Of a DNA stretch of 64,000 nt, positions 42,950-51,529 are shown piece by piece. The stretch spans positions 1 through 64,000 of the forward strand of contig NZ_JACOFR010000025.1 of NCBI RefSeq assembly GCF_019455385.1, read 5' to 3'. Source of the stretch: Bradyrhizobium sp. BR 10289. GTDB taxonomy: Bacteria; Pseudomonadota; Alphaproteobacteria; Rhizobiales; Xanthobacteraceae. The notes beneath the pieces were generated by a model. The model was not told the DNA's origin, did not search any database, and saw only the letters and a program-made list of their open reading frames with translations. The translations under genes were made by a program, and so were the position numbers. Positions within the stretch are counted from its first letter, which is position 1. Every line of letters starts with the position of its first letter.

Positions 42950-43726
42950 ATGAGCGGAACTTTGCCTTCTGGTCAGCGGATGAGGGGCAAGGTCTGCCTC
43001 GTCACGGGCGGCGGCACCGGCATCGGCCGCGCCACGGCCCTGCGGATGGCGTCCGAAGGCGCTGAGGCGATCCTCGTGGCCGGCCGGCGCGAAGCCGAGA
43101 TCGAGGCCACAGCCGCCGCATGCCGTGAACTGGGCACCGACGCGATCGCGATCAAGGCCGACATCACCAAAGAGGACGACGTCGCGCGTCTCGTGGCGAG
43201 GTCCGTCGAGCGCTGCGGCCGGCTCGACGTCGCCTTCAACAATGCCGGCTTCCAGGAACGCCGCGCGCCGCTGGAGGAGCAGGGCACTGAGATCTACGAC
43301 ACCGTGTTCGACACCAATGTCCGCGCGCTATTCCTGTGCCTGCGCCACCAATTGCCGGCGATGCTGGCAAAAGGAAGTGGCACCATCGTCGTCAATGCCT
43401 CCGTCAGCGGTGTGCGCAACCCCAATCCGGGCTTTTCGCTTTATTCGGCTTCCAAGGCGGCCGCGATCTCGCTGACCCGCTCGGCGGCGATGGAGAACGC
43501 GCCGCGCGGCGTCCGCATCAACGCCATCGCGCCCGGCCGCGTCGTCACCGACATGATGCTGCGCTCAGGCGTCGGCGATATCGCAACGGTGAGCGCCGGC
43601 CTGCCGCTGCGGCGGATGGGAAGCCCGGAGGAGGTGGCGGAAGCCGTGGTGTGGCTGTCGTCGGATGCGTCATCCTACGTCGTCGGGCATGTGCTCGCGG
43701 CGGACGGGGGATTTCTGGCGTCGTAA
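42950..43726 (+). CDS. Short-chain dehydrogenase/reductase under probable MarR control
   Basis: The 258-residue SDR has GGGTGIGRA, NNAGFQERR, the catalytic Ser in NASVSGV and YSASKAA. It ends SYVVGHVLAADGGFLAS in the usual FabG-like way. ATG 42950 has GGAG six bases upstream; ATG 42911 lies inside the operator palindrome and is less likely. It converges with the ThDP gene, four bases away. The inducer and substrate may be a phenolic or other small acid, typical for MarR-SDR pairs; this is inference. Confidence 0.92.
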   Translation: MSGTLPSGQRMRGKVCLVTGGGTGIGRATALRMASEGAEAILVAGRREAEIEATAAACRELGTDAIAIKADITKEDDVARLVARSVERCGRLDVAFNNAGFQERRAPLEEQGTEIYDTVFDTNVRALFLCLRHQLPAMLAKGSGTIVVNASVSGVRNPNPGFSLYSASKAAAISLTRSAAMENAPRGVRINAIAPGRVVTDMMLRSGVGDIATVSAGLPLRRMGSPEEVAEAVVWLSSDASSYVVGHVLAADGGFLAS

Positions 43727-43730
43727 GGCG

Positions 43731-45353
43731 TCAATGCTTCTGCCCGTACAGCACCGGCACCGCCGAATCCACGACGACCTCCACGAGGCTCGTCCCCTCA
43801 TACGTCATCCCGTGCTTGAGCGCCTCGCCAAGCTCCGCGGCCTCGCTCACCCGCACCGCATGGCAGCCCATGCCTTCGGCGAGCCGGACGAAATCGATGC
43901 CCGGCAGCTCAAGGCCCGGCACGTTCCGCACCTGCATCACCTGGCTGAACGAGCGCATCGCGCCGTAGCCGGAATTGTTGATGACGACGATGGTCAGCGG
44001 CAGTTTTCGCTGCGCGGCGGTCCACAGCGCCTGGATCGAATACATCGCCGAGCCGTCGCCGATCAGGCACACGGTGCGGCTATTCGGCTTGCCGAGGGCC
44101 ATGCCGACGGCGGCGGGCAAGGAGTAGCCGAGGCCGCCGCTCGACATCGTGTAAAAACTGTCCTGACCACGCATCGGCAGGAACTTTTGCATTGCTGGCC
44201 GATGCGAGGGCACTTCCTCGACGAGTGATGCGTCATCCGGCATCGCCTTGGACAGTGAGTGCAACAGGAATTCCACCGGCAGGGGATCGGCGGCTTGCGG
44301 CGCTGGCGGCAATGTGCGGCCCTTTGGTGTGGCACGCTTGCTCTCCGGCAGCAAATCGAGCAGCAGGCTGAGCGCCGGCTTCATCGTCGCGATGATGCTG
44401 GTGCCAACCGGCGTCACCGCCGCCGCATCCGCATCATCGGTGATCTGGAAGATCGTCGCGCCGCCGTCAAAAATCGCGGCATGACCCTCGACATGGAACG
44501 TGAACACGGGTGCGCCAATCACGACGACCAGGTCGTGCTCGCGCAGCGCGTCCGAGAGCTGCGCCGGTGAAGCATGCAAAAAGCCCGCGAATTGCGGGTG
44601 ACGCTCCGGGAACGAGCAGCGTGCCGAGAACGGACTGACCCAGACGATCGCCTTCGCCTTCTCGGCGACGCGCACCATCAGGTCCACCGCGCCGGCGCGG
44701 TCGATGCCGGGGCCGACCACGAAGGCAGGGTGCTTTGCCCAACCGAGCGCCGCGACCAGCGCTTTCATCGCGTCCGGCTCGGGCCCGATCTCGCGGCTGA
44801 CCCTGCGCGCCTCGATGGGAGCCGTCGCATGCGTCCAGTCGTCGATCGGGATCGACACGAAGGTCGGCCCGCACGGCGGCTGCATCGCGGTGTAATAGGC
44901 GCGCGCGATCGCGGCGGGCACGTCCTCGGGCCGCGCCGGCTCGACGCTGTATTTCACATAGGGCCGCGGAAACTCAGAGGCGCGCTCGGCGTAGAGGAAT
45001 GCCTGTAGCGGCAGGATCGAGCGCGCCTGCTGGCCGGCGGTGATGACGAGCGGCGTCTGGTTGCGGTGCGCGGTGTAGATATTGCCGAGCGCATTGCCGA
45101 CGCCGGCGGCCGAGTGCAGATTGACGAAGCCGGCATTGCGCGTCGCCTGAGCGTAGCCGTCGGCCATGCCGACCGCAGACGCCTCCTGCAGCGCCAGCAC
45201 GTAGTCGATGTCATTAGGCCAGTCGGAGAGGAACGGCAGCTCGGTCGAGCCAGGATTGCCGAACACCTTTCTGATGCCGAAGGCACGCAGCAGGTCGAGC
45301 GTCGCCTGCTTCACGGTGACGGACTTGCTGCCGGTCTTGCCGTTCTTGGCCAT
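43731..45353 (-). CDS. ThDP-dependent decarboxylase, benzoylformate decarboxylase-like
   Basis: The 540-residue enzyme matches benzoylformate decarboxylase at its key residues. Ser36 lies in FGNPGSTELPFL, Glu57 in LALQEASA and His80 in NLHSAAGVGNALGN, a constant offset of ten from Ser26, Glu47 and His70 of the Pseudomonas enzyme. The later His (VFTFHVEGH) matches His281. The cofactor motif is GDGSAMYS...INNSGYGAM. It removes CO2 from an aromatic or branched 2-keto acid, giving an aldehyde. It is the fourth gene in an acyl-CoA operon, without a mandelate pathway next to it. The true substrate is uncertain. Confidence 0.88.
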   Translation of the reverse strand: MAKNGKTGSKSVTVKQATLDLLRAFGIRKVFGNPGSTELPFLSDWPNDIDYVLALQEASAVGMADGYAQATRNAGFVNLHSAAGVGNALGNIYTAHRNQTPLVITAGQQARSILPLQAFLYAERASEFPRPYVKYSVEPARPEDVPAAIARAYYTAMQPPCGPTFVSIPIDDWTHATAPIEARRVSREIGPEPDAMKALVAALGWAKHPAFVVGPGIDRAGAVDLMVRVAEKAKAIVWVSPFSARCSFPERHPQFAGFLHASPAQLSDALREHDLVVVIGAPVFTFHVEGHAAIFDGGATIFQITDDADAAAVTPVGTSIIATMKPALSLLLDLLPESKRATPKGRTLPPAPQAADPLPVEFLLHSLSKAMPDDASLVEEVPSHRPAMQKFLPMRGQDSFYTMSSGGLGYSLPAAVGMALGKPNSRTVCLIGDGSAMYSIQALWTAAQRKLPLTIVVINNSGYGAMRSFSQVMQVRNVPGLELPGIDFVRLAEGMGCHAVRVSEAAELGEALKHGMTYEGTSLVEVVVDSAVPVLYGQKH

Positions 45354-45396
45354 GGTTTCCGTCCCTCTCAATTCCTCGGGGTGAGGGTCTAACAGA

Positions 45397-46248
45397 TCAC
45401 CACACCGCCGTCCCCTTCATCGTCGGCTGCCCCTCCGCATTCGCGGTCCACAGCTCCATGCCATCGGCGGTCTCGTTGGCGTTGACCGAGAACTCGGTCC
45501 CTTCGAACAGCGGCTGCACGCCGCGATAGGTAAACTTCTTCGGCGCCTTGCCGCCGCGCAACTTCGCCGCCATCTCGATGATCAGCGCGGCCTGCAGCGG
45601 GCCGTGGAAGATCAGGCCCGGATAGCCCTCGACCTTGGTGACATAGTCGCGGTCGTAATGGATGCGGTGGCCGTTGAAGGTCAGTGCGGAGTAGCGGAAC
45701 AGCAGCACGGGATCGGACACGTGCGTCTCGCGATGCTGCGCCTGCGGGGGCGGAGGCGGGGCCTTGGCGCCCGCTGGCGCGCCGCTCGTGACGTCGCGAT
45801 AGACGATGTCCTGCCGCTCGCGGATGGCAATGCCGCGCGGCGATGTCACGGTATGTTCGACCGAGACGAAGCACAGCGTGCCGGTCGAGCCGGTCTTGAC
45901 CTGGACGTCGGCGATGCGCGAGGTCCGCGTCGATTCATCGCCGACCTGAAGCGGCTGCAGGAACTCGATGTCGCCGCCGGCCCACATCCGGCGCGGCAGC
46001 GGCACCGGCGGCAGGAAGCCACCGCGGGTCGGGTGGCCGTCGGGCCCGAGCATCGACATCGGAAACACCGGCTGCGCCAAGCACCAATGCACCGTGAACG
46101 GCGCGGCATCGCCCGTCTTCGGCTCGCCGACCTCCTGGAACAGCGTCGCGCGCAGACCCTTCACGAGCTGCGCGGTGACGATGTCGGCGGCCTCCGTGCT
46201 GCGGCCGATCCATTGCCGCAAATGATCGATGTCGAGCTTCTCGGTCAT
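45397..46248 (-). CDS. MaoC-type hotdog hydratase with FAS1-like N-terminal domain
   Basis: The 283-residue protein has two hotdog domains. The N-terminal one (about 1-150; PPVPLPRRMWAGGDIEFLQP, STGTLCFVSVEHTVTSPRG) is of the FAS1-like dehydratase kind. The C-terminal one (FRYSALTFNGHRIHYDRDYV, GLIFHGPLQAALIIEM) carries the MaoC hydratase region. This double hotdog layout is shared with mesaconyl-C4-CoA and itaconyl-CoA hydratases. It probably hydrates an enoyl-CoA produced by the operon's acyl-CoA dehydrogenase. It follows the CoA transferase gene by 14 bases. Confidence 0.85.
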   Translation of the reverse strand: MTEKLDIDHLRQWIGRSTEAADIVTAQLVKGLRATLFQEVGEPKTGDAAPFTVHWCLAQPVFPMSMLGPDGHPTRGGFLPPVPLPRRMWAGGDIEFLQPLQVGDESTRTSRIADVQVKTGSTGTLCFVSVEHTVTSPRGIAIRERQDIVYRDVTSGAPAGAKAPPPPPQAQHRETHVSDPVLLFRYSALTFNGHRIHYDRDYVTKVEGYPGLIFHGPLQAALIIEMAAKLRGGKAPKKFTYRGVQPLFEGTEFSVNANETADGMELWTANAEGQPTMKGTAVW

Positions 46249-46262
46249 GATGCCTCGCTCTG

Positions 46263-47363
46263 TTACTTCTTCGCTGGCTTTTCGCCGATCGCCGGTACCG
46301 GGCCGTAAGTGCGGGGCTCGCCGACGATGATCGGCGCCGGCGCGGGATAGCTGACGCGCCCGTTCGGCGTATCGACCTCGATGCGGCGCAGATGCGGATG
46401 GTTGGTGAGGTCGGCCATGGTGTTGACCTCGGCGAAGGCGATGTCGGCGTCCGACAGCCGCTTCAAGAGCTCATCGCGCGTCATCTTGCCGAAAATGTTC
46501 GCCACCGTGGTGTCAGTGAAATCGCGATTACGCACGCGTTCGACCATATTGGCGACGCGAGGATCGGCAGGCAGGTCGGGCTTGTCAAGCACCTTCGCGC
46601 ACAGCGTCTTCCACTCGCGCTCGCTCTGGATCGAGATCAGAATGTCCTTGCCGTCCTTCGAGGTGAACACGCCGTAGGGCGCGATGGAGGGATGCCGCAG
46701 GCCCATGCGCTTGGGCGGATTGCCGGCCTCGGCGTTGAGCAGCGGCACGGTACACCAGTCCGCCATCACGTCGAACATGGAGATGCGGATGTCACAGCCC
46801 TTGCCGGTGCGCCCGCGCCCGATCAGTGCTTCCAGGATCGCCGCATGTGCGGTCGCGCCGGTGGCGACATCGACGATCGACATGCCGACGCGCGAGGCGC
46901 CGTCAGGATTGCCGGTGATCGAGGCAAGCCCGCTCTCGGCCTGGATCAGGAGGTCATAGGCCTTGCGATGCGCGTAGGGGCCCTCGTCGCCATAGCCGGT
47001 GATCGTGCACGAGATCAGCCTCGGATAATCCTTCAGCAGCCGTTCGCGCGAAAAGCCGAGCTTGTCCATCGAGCCCGGTTTGAGATTCTGGATCAGCACA
47101 TCGGCGCTCGCGATCAGCTTTTCGAGCTCGGCGCAGCCTTCCTTGGTGGCGAGATCGACCACGGCCGATTGCTTGCCGCGGTTGAGCCAGACGAAATAGC
47201 TGCTCTGCCCTTTGGCCGCGGCATCATAGCCGCGGGCGAAATCGCCCTCGGGCCGCTCGATCTTGATCACCTCCGCGCCGGCGTCGGCCAGCCGCGAGGA
47301 GCAGAATGGCGCCGCCACTGCCTGCTCGACCGCAATCACCCTAATCCCGTCAAGTGCTCCCAT
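46263..47363 (-). CDS. CaiB/BaiF family CoA transferase
   Basis: The 366-residue class III transferase begins MGALDGIRVIAVEQAVAAPF. It has RLADAGAEVIKIERPEGDF, RGKQSAVVDLATKEG and the catalytic Asp in RKAYDLLIQAESGL. It should activate a free acid with CoA from another CoA ester. It lies 9 bases downstream of the acyl-CoA dehydrogenase gene, so the two are one transcript. The substrate may be a dicarboxylic acid, in line with the hydratase type. Confidence 0.94.
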   Translation of the reverse strand: MGALDGIRVIAVEQAVAAPFCSSRLADAGAEVIKIERPEGDFARGYDAAAKGQSSYFVWLNRGKQSAVVDLATKEGCAELEKLIASADVLIQNLKPGSMDKLGFSRERLLKDYPRLISCTITGYGDEGPYAHRKAYDLLIQAESGLASITGNPDGASRVGMSIVDVATGATAHAAILEALIGRGRTGKGCDIRISMFDVMADWCTVPLLNAEAGNPPKRMGLRHPSIAPYGVFTSKDGKDILISIQSEREWKTLCAKVLDKPDLPADPRVANMVERVRNRDFTDTTVANIFGKMTRDELLKRLSDADIAFAEVNTMADLTNHPHLRRIEVDTPNGRVSYPAPAPIIVGEPRTYGPVPAIGEKPAKK

Positions 47364-47372
47364 TGCGTGACC

Positions 47373-48542
47373 TCAGTACGAGCGGGGCATGCCGAGCACA
47401 TGCTCGGCGACAAAGGACAGCACGAGATTGGTCGAGATCGGCGCGACCTGATACAGTCGCGTCTCGCGGAATTTGCGCTCGACGTCGTATTCCTCGGCAA
47501 ATCCAAAACCGCCATGGGTCTGGATGCAGGCGTTCGCCGCTTCCCACGACGCATCCGCCGCCAGCATCTTGGCCATGTTGGCCTCGGCGCCGCAGTCGAG
47601 CCCGGCCTCGTATTTGCGCGTCGCTTCCTTCACCATCAGCTCGGCCGCGCGCATCGAGGCGTAGGCCTTGGCGATCGGGAACTGGATGCCCTGGTTCTGG
47701 CCGATCGGCCGGCCGAAAACGCTGCGCTCTTTGGCGTAGTTGGTCGCTTTCGCAATGAACCATTTGGCGTCGCCGATGCATTCGGCCGCGATCAGGATGC
47801 GCTCGGCGTTCATGCCGGAGAGGATGTAGCGAAAACCCTTGCCTTCCTCGCCGATCAGGTTCTCGGCGGGCACCTTCATGTCGGTAAAGAACACTTCCGT
47901 GGTGGCGTGGTTCATCATGGTGCGGATCGGGCGGATCTCGAGGCCATTGTTCCTGGCCTCGCGCATGTCGACGATGAACACGGAGAGGCCATCGGTGCGC
48001 TTCTTGACCTGCTCCTTCGGCGTGGTGCGCGCCAGCAGCACCATCAAATCGGAATGCTCGGCGCGGCTGGTCCAGATCTTCTGACCGTTGACGATGTAGC
48101 CGTCGTTGCCGTCCTTGCGTGCGAAGGTCTTCAGCGAGGAGGTGTCGGTGCCACTGGTCGGCTCGGTCACGCCGAAGGCCTGCAGCCGCAATTCGCCGCT
48201 CGCGATCTTCGGCAGGTACTTTGCCTTCTGCTCGTCATTGCCGTGCCTGAGCACGGTGCCCATCGTGTACATCTGGGCATGGCAGCCGCCCCCGTTGCAG
48301 CCGGCGCGCTGGATCTCTTCCAGGATCGCCGCGGCAGCGGACAACTTCAGCCCGGCGCCACCATATTCCTCGGGGATCAGCACCGAGAGATAGCCGGCCT
48401 CGGTCAGCGCATCGACGAACGCCTTGGGGTAGGCCATCTCGCGGTCGAGCTTGCGCCAGTATTCGCCGGGAAACTGCGCGCACAGCTTTGCGACGGCTTC
48501 GCGGATGTCGGCGTGATCCTCAAGATGGTGGTCTTCACTCAT
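47373..48542 (-). CDS. Acyl-CoA dehydrogenase
   Basis: The 389-residue flavoenzyme has LPKIASGELRLQAFGVTEPT, ERSVFGRPIGQNQGIQFPIA and QTHGGFGFAEEYDVER. The YEGT-type catalytic Glu of medium-chain enzymes is replaced (YQVAPIST). Glu247 in MNAERILIAAE matches the base of isovaleryl-CoA and long-chain types. It makes a 2,3-enoyl-CoA and passes electrons to ETF. It is the first gene of the operon and divergent from the LysR gene. Confidence 0.94.
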   Translation of the reverse strand: MSEDHHLEDHADIREAVAKLCAQFPGEYWRKLDREMAYPKAFVDALTEAGYLSVLIPEEYGGAGLKLSAAAAILEEIQRAGCNGGGCHAQMYTMGTVLRHGNDEQKAKYLPKIASGELRLQAFGVTEPTSGTDTSSLKTFARKDGNDGYIVNGQKIWTSRAEHSDLMVLLARTTPKEQVKKRTDGLSVFIVDMREARNNGLEIRPIRTMMNHATTEVFFTDMKVPAENLIGEEGKGFRYILSGMNAERILIAAECIGDAKWFIAKATNYAKERSVFGRPIGQNQGIQFPIAKAYASMRAAELMVKEATRKYEAGLDCGAEANMAKMLAADASWEAANACIQTHGGFGFAEEYDVERKFRETRLYQVAPISTNLVLSFVAEHVLGMPRSY

Positions 48543-48589
48543 GGCGTTTCCTGTTTGGTGCGGCAGTCAAGATAACGCCGGCCATCCTC

Positions 48590-48611
48590 TGGCGTTGTGA
48601 AAACATCGCCA
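48590..48611. promoter_or_regulatory. Imperfect dyad between LysR gene and acyl-CoA operon
   Basis: TGGCG and CGCCA end a 22-base imperfect palindrome with inner TTGTGA and AAACAT sides; eight of eleven positions pair. It lies in the 124-base divergent gap, the usual spot for LysR-type binding. Binding is inferred. Confidence 0.4.
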
Positions 48612-48666
48612 GCCCCCTATGCTCATTTGCTATAGCGTATGAAGTAGCCTTCCAGGATTGGCAAGC

Positions 48667-49587
48667 GTGGATTTCCGGCAGCTCAGGACCTTCAGTTGCG
48701 TGGCGGAGCTCGGCAGCCTCTCCAAGGCCTCCGACACGTTGCGCGTGGCGCAGCCGGCGCTGTCCCGGCAGATCAAGCTCTTGGAACACGAACTGCGCGT
48801 CGAACTGTTCACCCGCAACGGCCGCGGCATGGTGCTGACCGAGGCCGGCCGGCTGCTGCTCGCGCGCACCTCCGGCATCGTGCGGCAGATCGACCAGATC
48901 CGCGACGACATCCAGTCGGCGAAGGGGCCGCCGGCGGGCCAGGTCGTGCTGGGCCTCGTTCCGACCGTGAGCTGCGTGCTGTCGGCGCGCTTTGCCCGGC
49001 GCTGCGTGGAAAAGTTTCCCGGCATCTCGCTGCGCATCGTCGAGAGCTACAGCGGTCATCTGGTCGAATGGCTGCATCGCGGCGAGATGGACCTCGCCAT
49101 CCTGTACGGCCGCTCGGCTGATCTGCATCTCAACGTCGAGAGCCTCGGCCGCGACAACATCGTCGCCGTCGGCCCGCGCGGCTGCGGCCTTGCCCGCAAG
49201 AAGAGTGTCGATGTCGGCTGGCTGCTGCGGCAGCGCCTGGTGCTGCCCAGTCATTCCCACGGCCTCCGTGCGCTGATCGAGCACGCGGCAGCCCAACGCA
49301 AGATCAAGCTCAACGTCCAGCTGGAAGCGGATTCGTTCCGGGTGCTGACTAGCCTGGTCGAGGAAGGCCTCGGCTTTGCGCTGCTGCCGCCGTCGTCGGT
49401 CCACGGCGAGGTGGCGGACGGGCGGCTGGAAACAACGGCTGTCTCCAAGCCGATGACCCGCGAGCTCATTTTCGCCTCTCCAATCGATCGACCGGCCTCC
49501 ACGGCCTCGCTGGCCATCACCGCCCTGTTGCGCGACGAAGTCGCCGCCTGCCGCAGGGAAGGCGTGTGGGACATCAAGTTGAGTTGA
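48667..49587 (+). CDS. LysR family transcriptional regulator
   Basis: The 306-residue protein has the N-terminal HTH (MDFRQLRTFSCVAELGSLSK, QPALSRQIKLLEHELRVELF) and an inducer-binding domain (QVVLGLVPTVSCVLSARFAR). The GTG at 48667 gives the typical MDFRQLRTF start; the TTG at 48658 is an alternative. It most likely controls the divergent acyl-CoA dehydrogenase operon in response to its substrate or an early product. Confidence 0.94.
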   Translation: MDFRQLRTFSCVAELGSLSKASDTLRVAQPALSRQIKLLEHELRVELFTRNGRGMVLTEAGRLLLARTSGIVRQIDQIRDDIQSAKGPPAGQVVLGLVPTVSCVLSARFARRCVEKFPGISLRIVESYSGHLVEWLHRGEMDLAILYGRSADLHLNVESLGRDNIVAVGPRGCGLARKKSVDVGWLLRQRLVLPSHSHGLRALIEHAAAQRKIKLNVQLEADSFRVLTSLVEEGLGFALLPPSSVHGEVADGRLETTAVSKPMTRELIFASPIDRPASTASLAITALLRDEVAACRREGVWDIKLS

Positions 49588-49596
49588 CCCCTTCTT

Positions 49597-49738
49597 CGCC
49601 TCTCCCCGCTTGCGGGGAGAGGCCGGAATTTGCGCAGCAAATTCCGGGTGAGGGGGAGTCTCCGCGCGTCCAACTGTCACCGTCCCCGGGGAGACTCCCC
49701 CTCACCCCAACCCTCTCCCCGCAAGCGGGGCGAGGGAG
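49597..49738. repeat. Dyad repeat, family A copy 4
   Basis: CCTCTCCCCGCTTGCGGGGA and CCCTCTCCCCGCAAGCGGGG form the outer arms. GTGAGGGGGAGTCTCCGCG and GGGGAGACTCCCCCTCAC are inner arms. AATTTGCGCAGCAAATTCC is a short inner palindrome. It begins the 514-base gap after the LysR gene. Confidence 0.8.
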
Positions 49739-49885
49739 CGCAGCGACGTCTTGGAGATGGTTTAGGACACAAGCTTGCAACCGGCCCTTCGCATATTGAG
49801 CGAACTGTCATGCCGGAATTTTATAGCTGGGCAGGGGCGCTGCACTCGCGATGACGGTGTGGAGGCGGCGGGCGCTTATCTCTCC

Positions 49886-50033
49886 CCGTCATCCTGAGGT
49901 GCGCGCTCTGCGGCGCATCGCGCCGCGGAGCGGGCCTCGAAGGACGACGGCCCGGCTGCATCGGGGCCATACATCCTTCGAGGCTCCCCATGGGCCGCGT
50001 TGCGTCCCATGGCTCGCACCTCAGGATGACGGT
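49886..50033. repeat. Dyad repeat, family E copy 1
   Basis: CCGTCATCCTGAGGTGCG and CGCACCTCAGGATGACGG are near-perfect outer arms. GCCTCGAAGGACGACGGCCC and ATCCTTCGAGGCTCCC follow inside. The copy at 60073 shares both blocks. It lies in the 514-base gap 49588-50101, which holds no gene. A short family C fragment (near 50062-50093) also lies there. Confidence 0.8.
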
Positions 50034-50101
50034 CGGAGATTCGAGCGCGCTGCTCCACCCTCGTCATTGCGAGCGTAGCTCGCAATGACGGCGGAGAGAG
50101 C

Positions 50102-51376
50102 TCAGGCCGGAATCCTCACCGGCAGCGACTCATAGCCCTTGATGAAGCTCGAATAGATTCGCTTCGGCTCGCCGACCACCTCGATGCGGTCGAAGCGCTT
50201 CAGCATCTCTTCCCAGACGATCCGCAGTTGCAGCTCGGCGAGGCGCATGCCGACGCAGCGGTGGATGCCGAAGCCGAAGGAGAGGTGGGTGCGCGGCCGC
50301 GGGCGGTCGATGATGAAGTCGTTCGGCCTCTCGAACATCTCCTCGTCGCGGTTGCCGGAGACGTACCACATCACAACGCGGTCACCTTTCTTGATCTGCT
50401 TGCCGCCGATCTCGGTATTCTCCAGCGCGGTGCGGCGCATATGCGCCAAAGGGGTCTGCCAGCGGATCACCTCCGGCACCATGGAATCGATCAGCTCCGG
50501 ATTGGCGCGGAGCTTGTCGAACTGGTCCGGGTTCTCGCTCAGCGCCAGCACCGAGCCGCTCATGGTGTTGCGCGTAGTGTCGTTGCCGCCGACGATGAGC
50601 AGGATGATGTTGCCCATGAGGTTGTCGGGATCCATGTAGCGCGTCGCCGGGTTGTGCGCCATCAGCGACAGCAAATCGTTACGCGGCTCGGAATTGACGC
50701 GCTCATTCCACAGCTTGGACATGTAAGCGTAGCACTCGTCCATCTCGCGGCGGCGCTCTTCGGCCGAAGCGACGATGCCGCTCTTGGGCAGCGCGGTCGA
50801 GACGTCGGACCAGCGCGTCAGCTTCCGCCGCTCCTCCCAGGGGAAGTCGAACAGGGTCGCCAGCATCTGCGTCGTCAGCTCGATCGAAACGCGCTCGACG
50901 AAGTTGAAGGTCTCGTTGCGCGGCAGATTGTCGAGCACGGTCTGCGAGCGCTGCCGGATCAGCTTTGCGAGCTCGTCCAGATGCTGAGGGGTGAACATCG
51001 GCGATACCGTCTTGCGTTGCGCCGAATGCCTGGGCTGGTCCATCGCGATGAAGCTCGGCCAGTCATAGCCCTCCGGCACGTCGCGGATCGCGATGCCGCC
51101 GAGCGTCGAGTCCGAGGAGAAGATGCCGTGGTTGGTGTCGACATGCATGATGTCGTTGTATTTCACCACCGACCAGTACGGCGCGATCGGGGCGTTGGTG
51201 CAGTAATGCACCGGCTCTTCCTTGCGCAGCCGCTCGAACCACGGCCACAGCGTGTCATCCTGGAACAGCCTGGGCGCGCCGGGATGGAATTGTGAAAGCG
51301 GCGTCGCATAGGCCTCCTCGCGGGCCCTGCGCATGCGTTCGGCCTTGTCCACTTTCACCGGCGCTTGGATGTTCAT
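50102..51376 (-). CDS. Cytochrome P450, CYP153-like (second of a tandem pair)
   Basis: The 424-residue P450 has the haem ligand Cys374 in SFGFGIHRCVGMRL and the I-helix GGNDTTRNTMSG of the CYP153 group. It also has EVIRWQTPLAHMRRTA as the ExxR region. CYP153 members hydroxylate alkanes, fatty acids or similar chains at the end carbon, with electrons from a ferredoxin and its reductase. No such partner is encoded nearby. It is very similar in order and motif to the upstream P450 gene and was likely formed by tandem duplication. Confidence 0.94.
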   Translation of the reverse strand: MNIQAPVKVDKAERMRRAREEAYATPLSQFHPGAPRLFQDDTLWPWFERLRKEEPVHYCTNAPIAPYWSVVKYNDIMHVDTNHGIFSSDSTLGGIAIRDVPEGYDWPSFIAMDQPRHSAQRKTVSPMFTPQHLDELAKLIRQRSQTVLDNLPRNETFNFVERVSIELTTQMLATLFDFPWEERRKLTRWSDVSTALPKSGIVASAEERRREMDECYAYMSKLWNERVNSEPRNDLLSLMAHNPATRYMDPDNLMGNIILLIVGGNDTTRNTMSGSVLALSENPDQFDKLRANPELIDSMVPEVIRWQTPLAHMRRTALENTEIGGKQIKKGDRVVMWYVSGNRDEEMFERPNDFIIDRPRPRTHLSFGFGIHRCVGMRLAELQLRIVWEEMLKRFDRIEVVGEPKRIYSSFIKGYESLPVRIPA

Positions 51377-51401
51377 GGTGGTGGCTCCAGTTGGTTACTA
51401 A

Positions 51402-51519
51402 CCTCTCCCGCTTGCGGGAGAGTTCGCGCGTAGCGCGGGTGAGGGTTCTTTCCTCTTGGGGATTGTCCCGTCGCGGAGAGACCCTCTCCCCGGCCCTCTC
51501 CCGCAAGCGGGAGAGGGAG
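51402..51519. repeat. Dyad repeat, family A copy 5
   Basis: CCTCTCCCGCTTGCGGGAGA and CCCTCTCCCGCAAGCGGGAG are the arms. The inner segment GGTGAGGGTTCTTTCCTC with GGGGATTGTCCCGTCGCGGA is nearly the same as in the copy at 61112. It lies between the two P450 genes. Confidence 0.8.
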
Positions 51520-51529
51520 TCTCCTCAGA

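Noticed and set aside
43731..45353. Firm call as mdlC of the mandelate pathway
   Set aside because: Catalytic residues fit, but no mandelate dehydrogenase, racemase or benzaldehyde dehydrogenase gene is near, and the operon partners are CoA-ester enzymes.
46392..48575. Long plus-strand frame over the CoA operon
   Set aside because: It runs antisense to two clear enzymes (CaiB and acyl-CoA dehydrogenase), and its His/Arg/Asp-rich composition is typical of a shadow frame.
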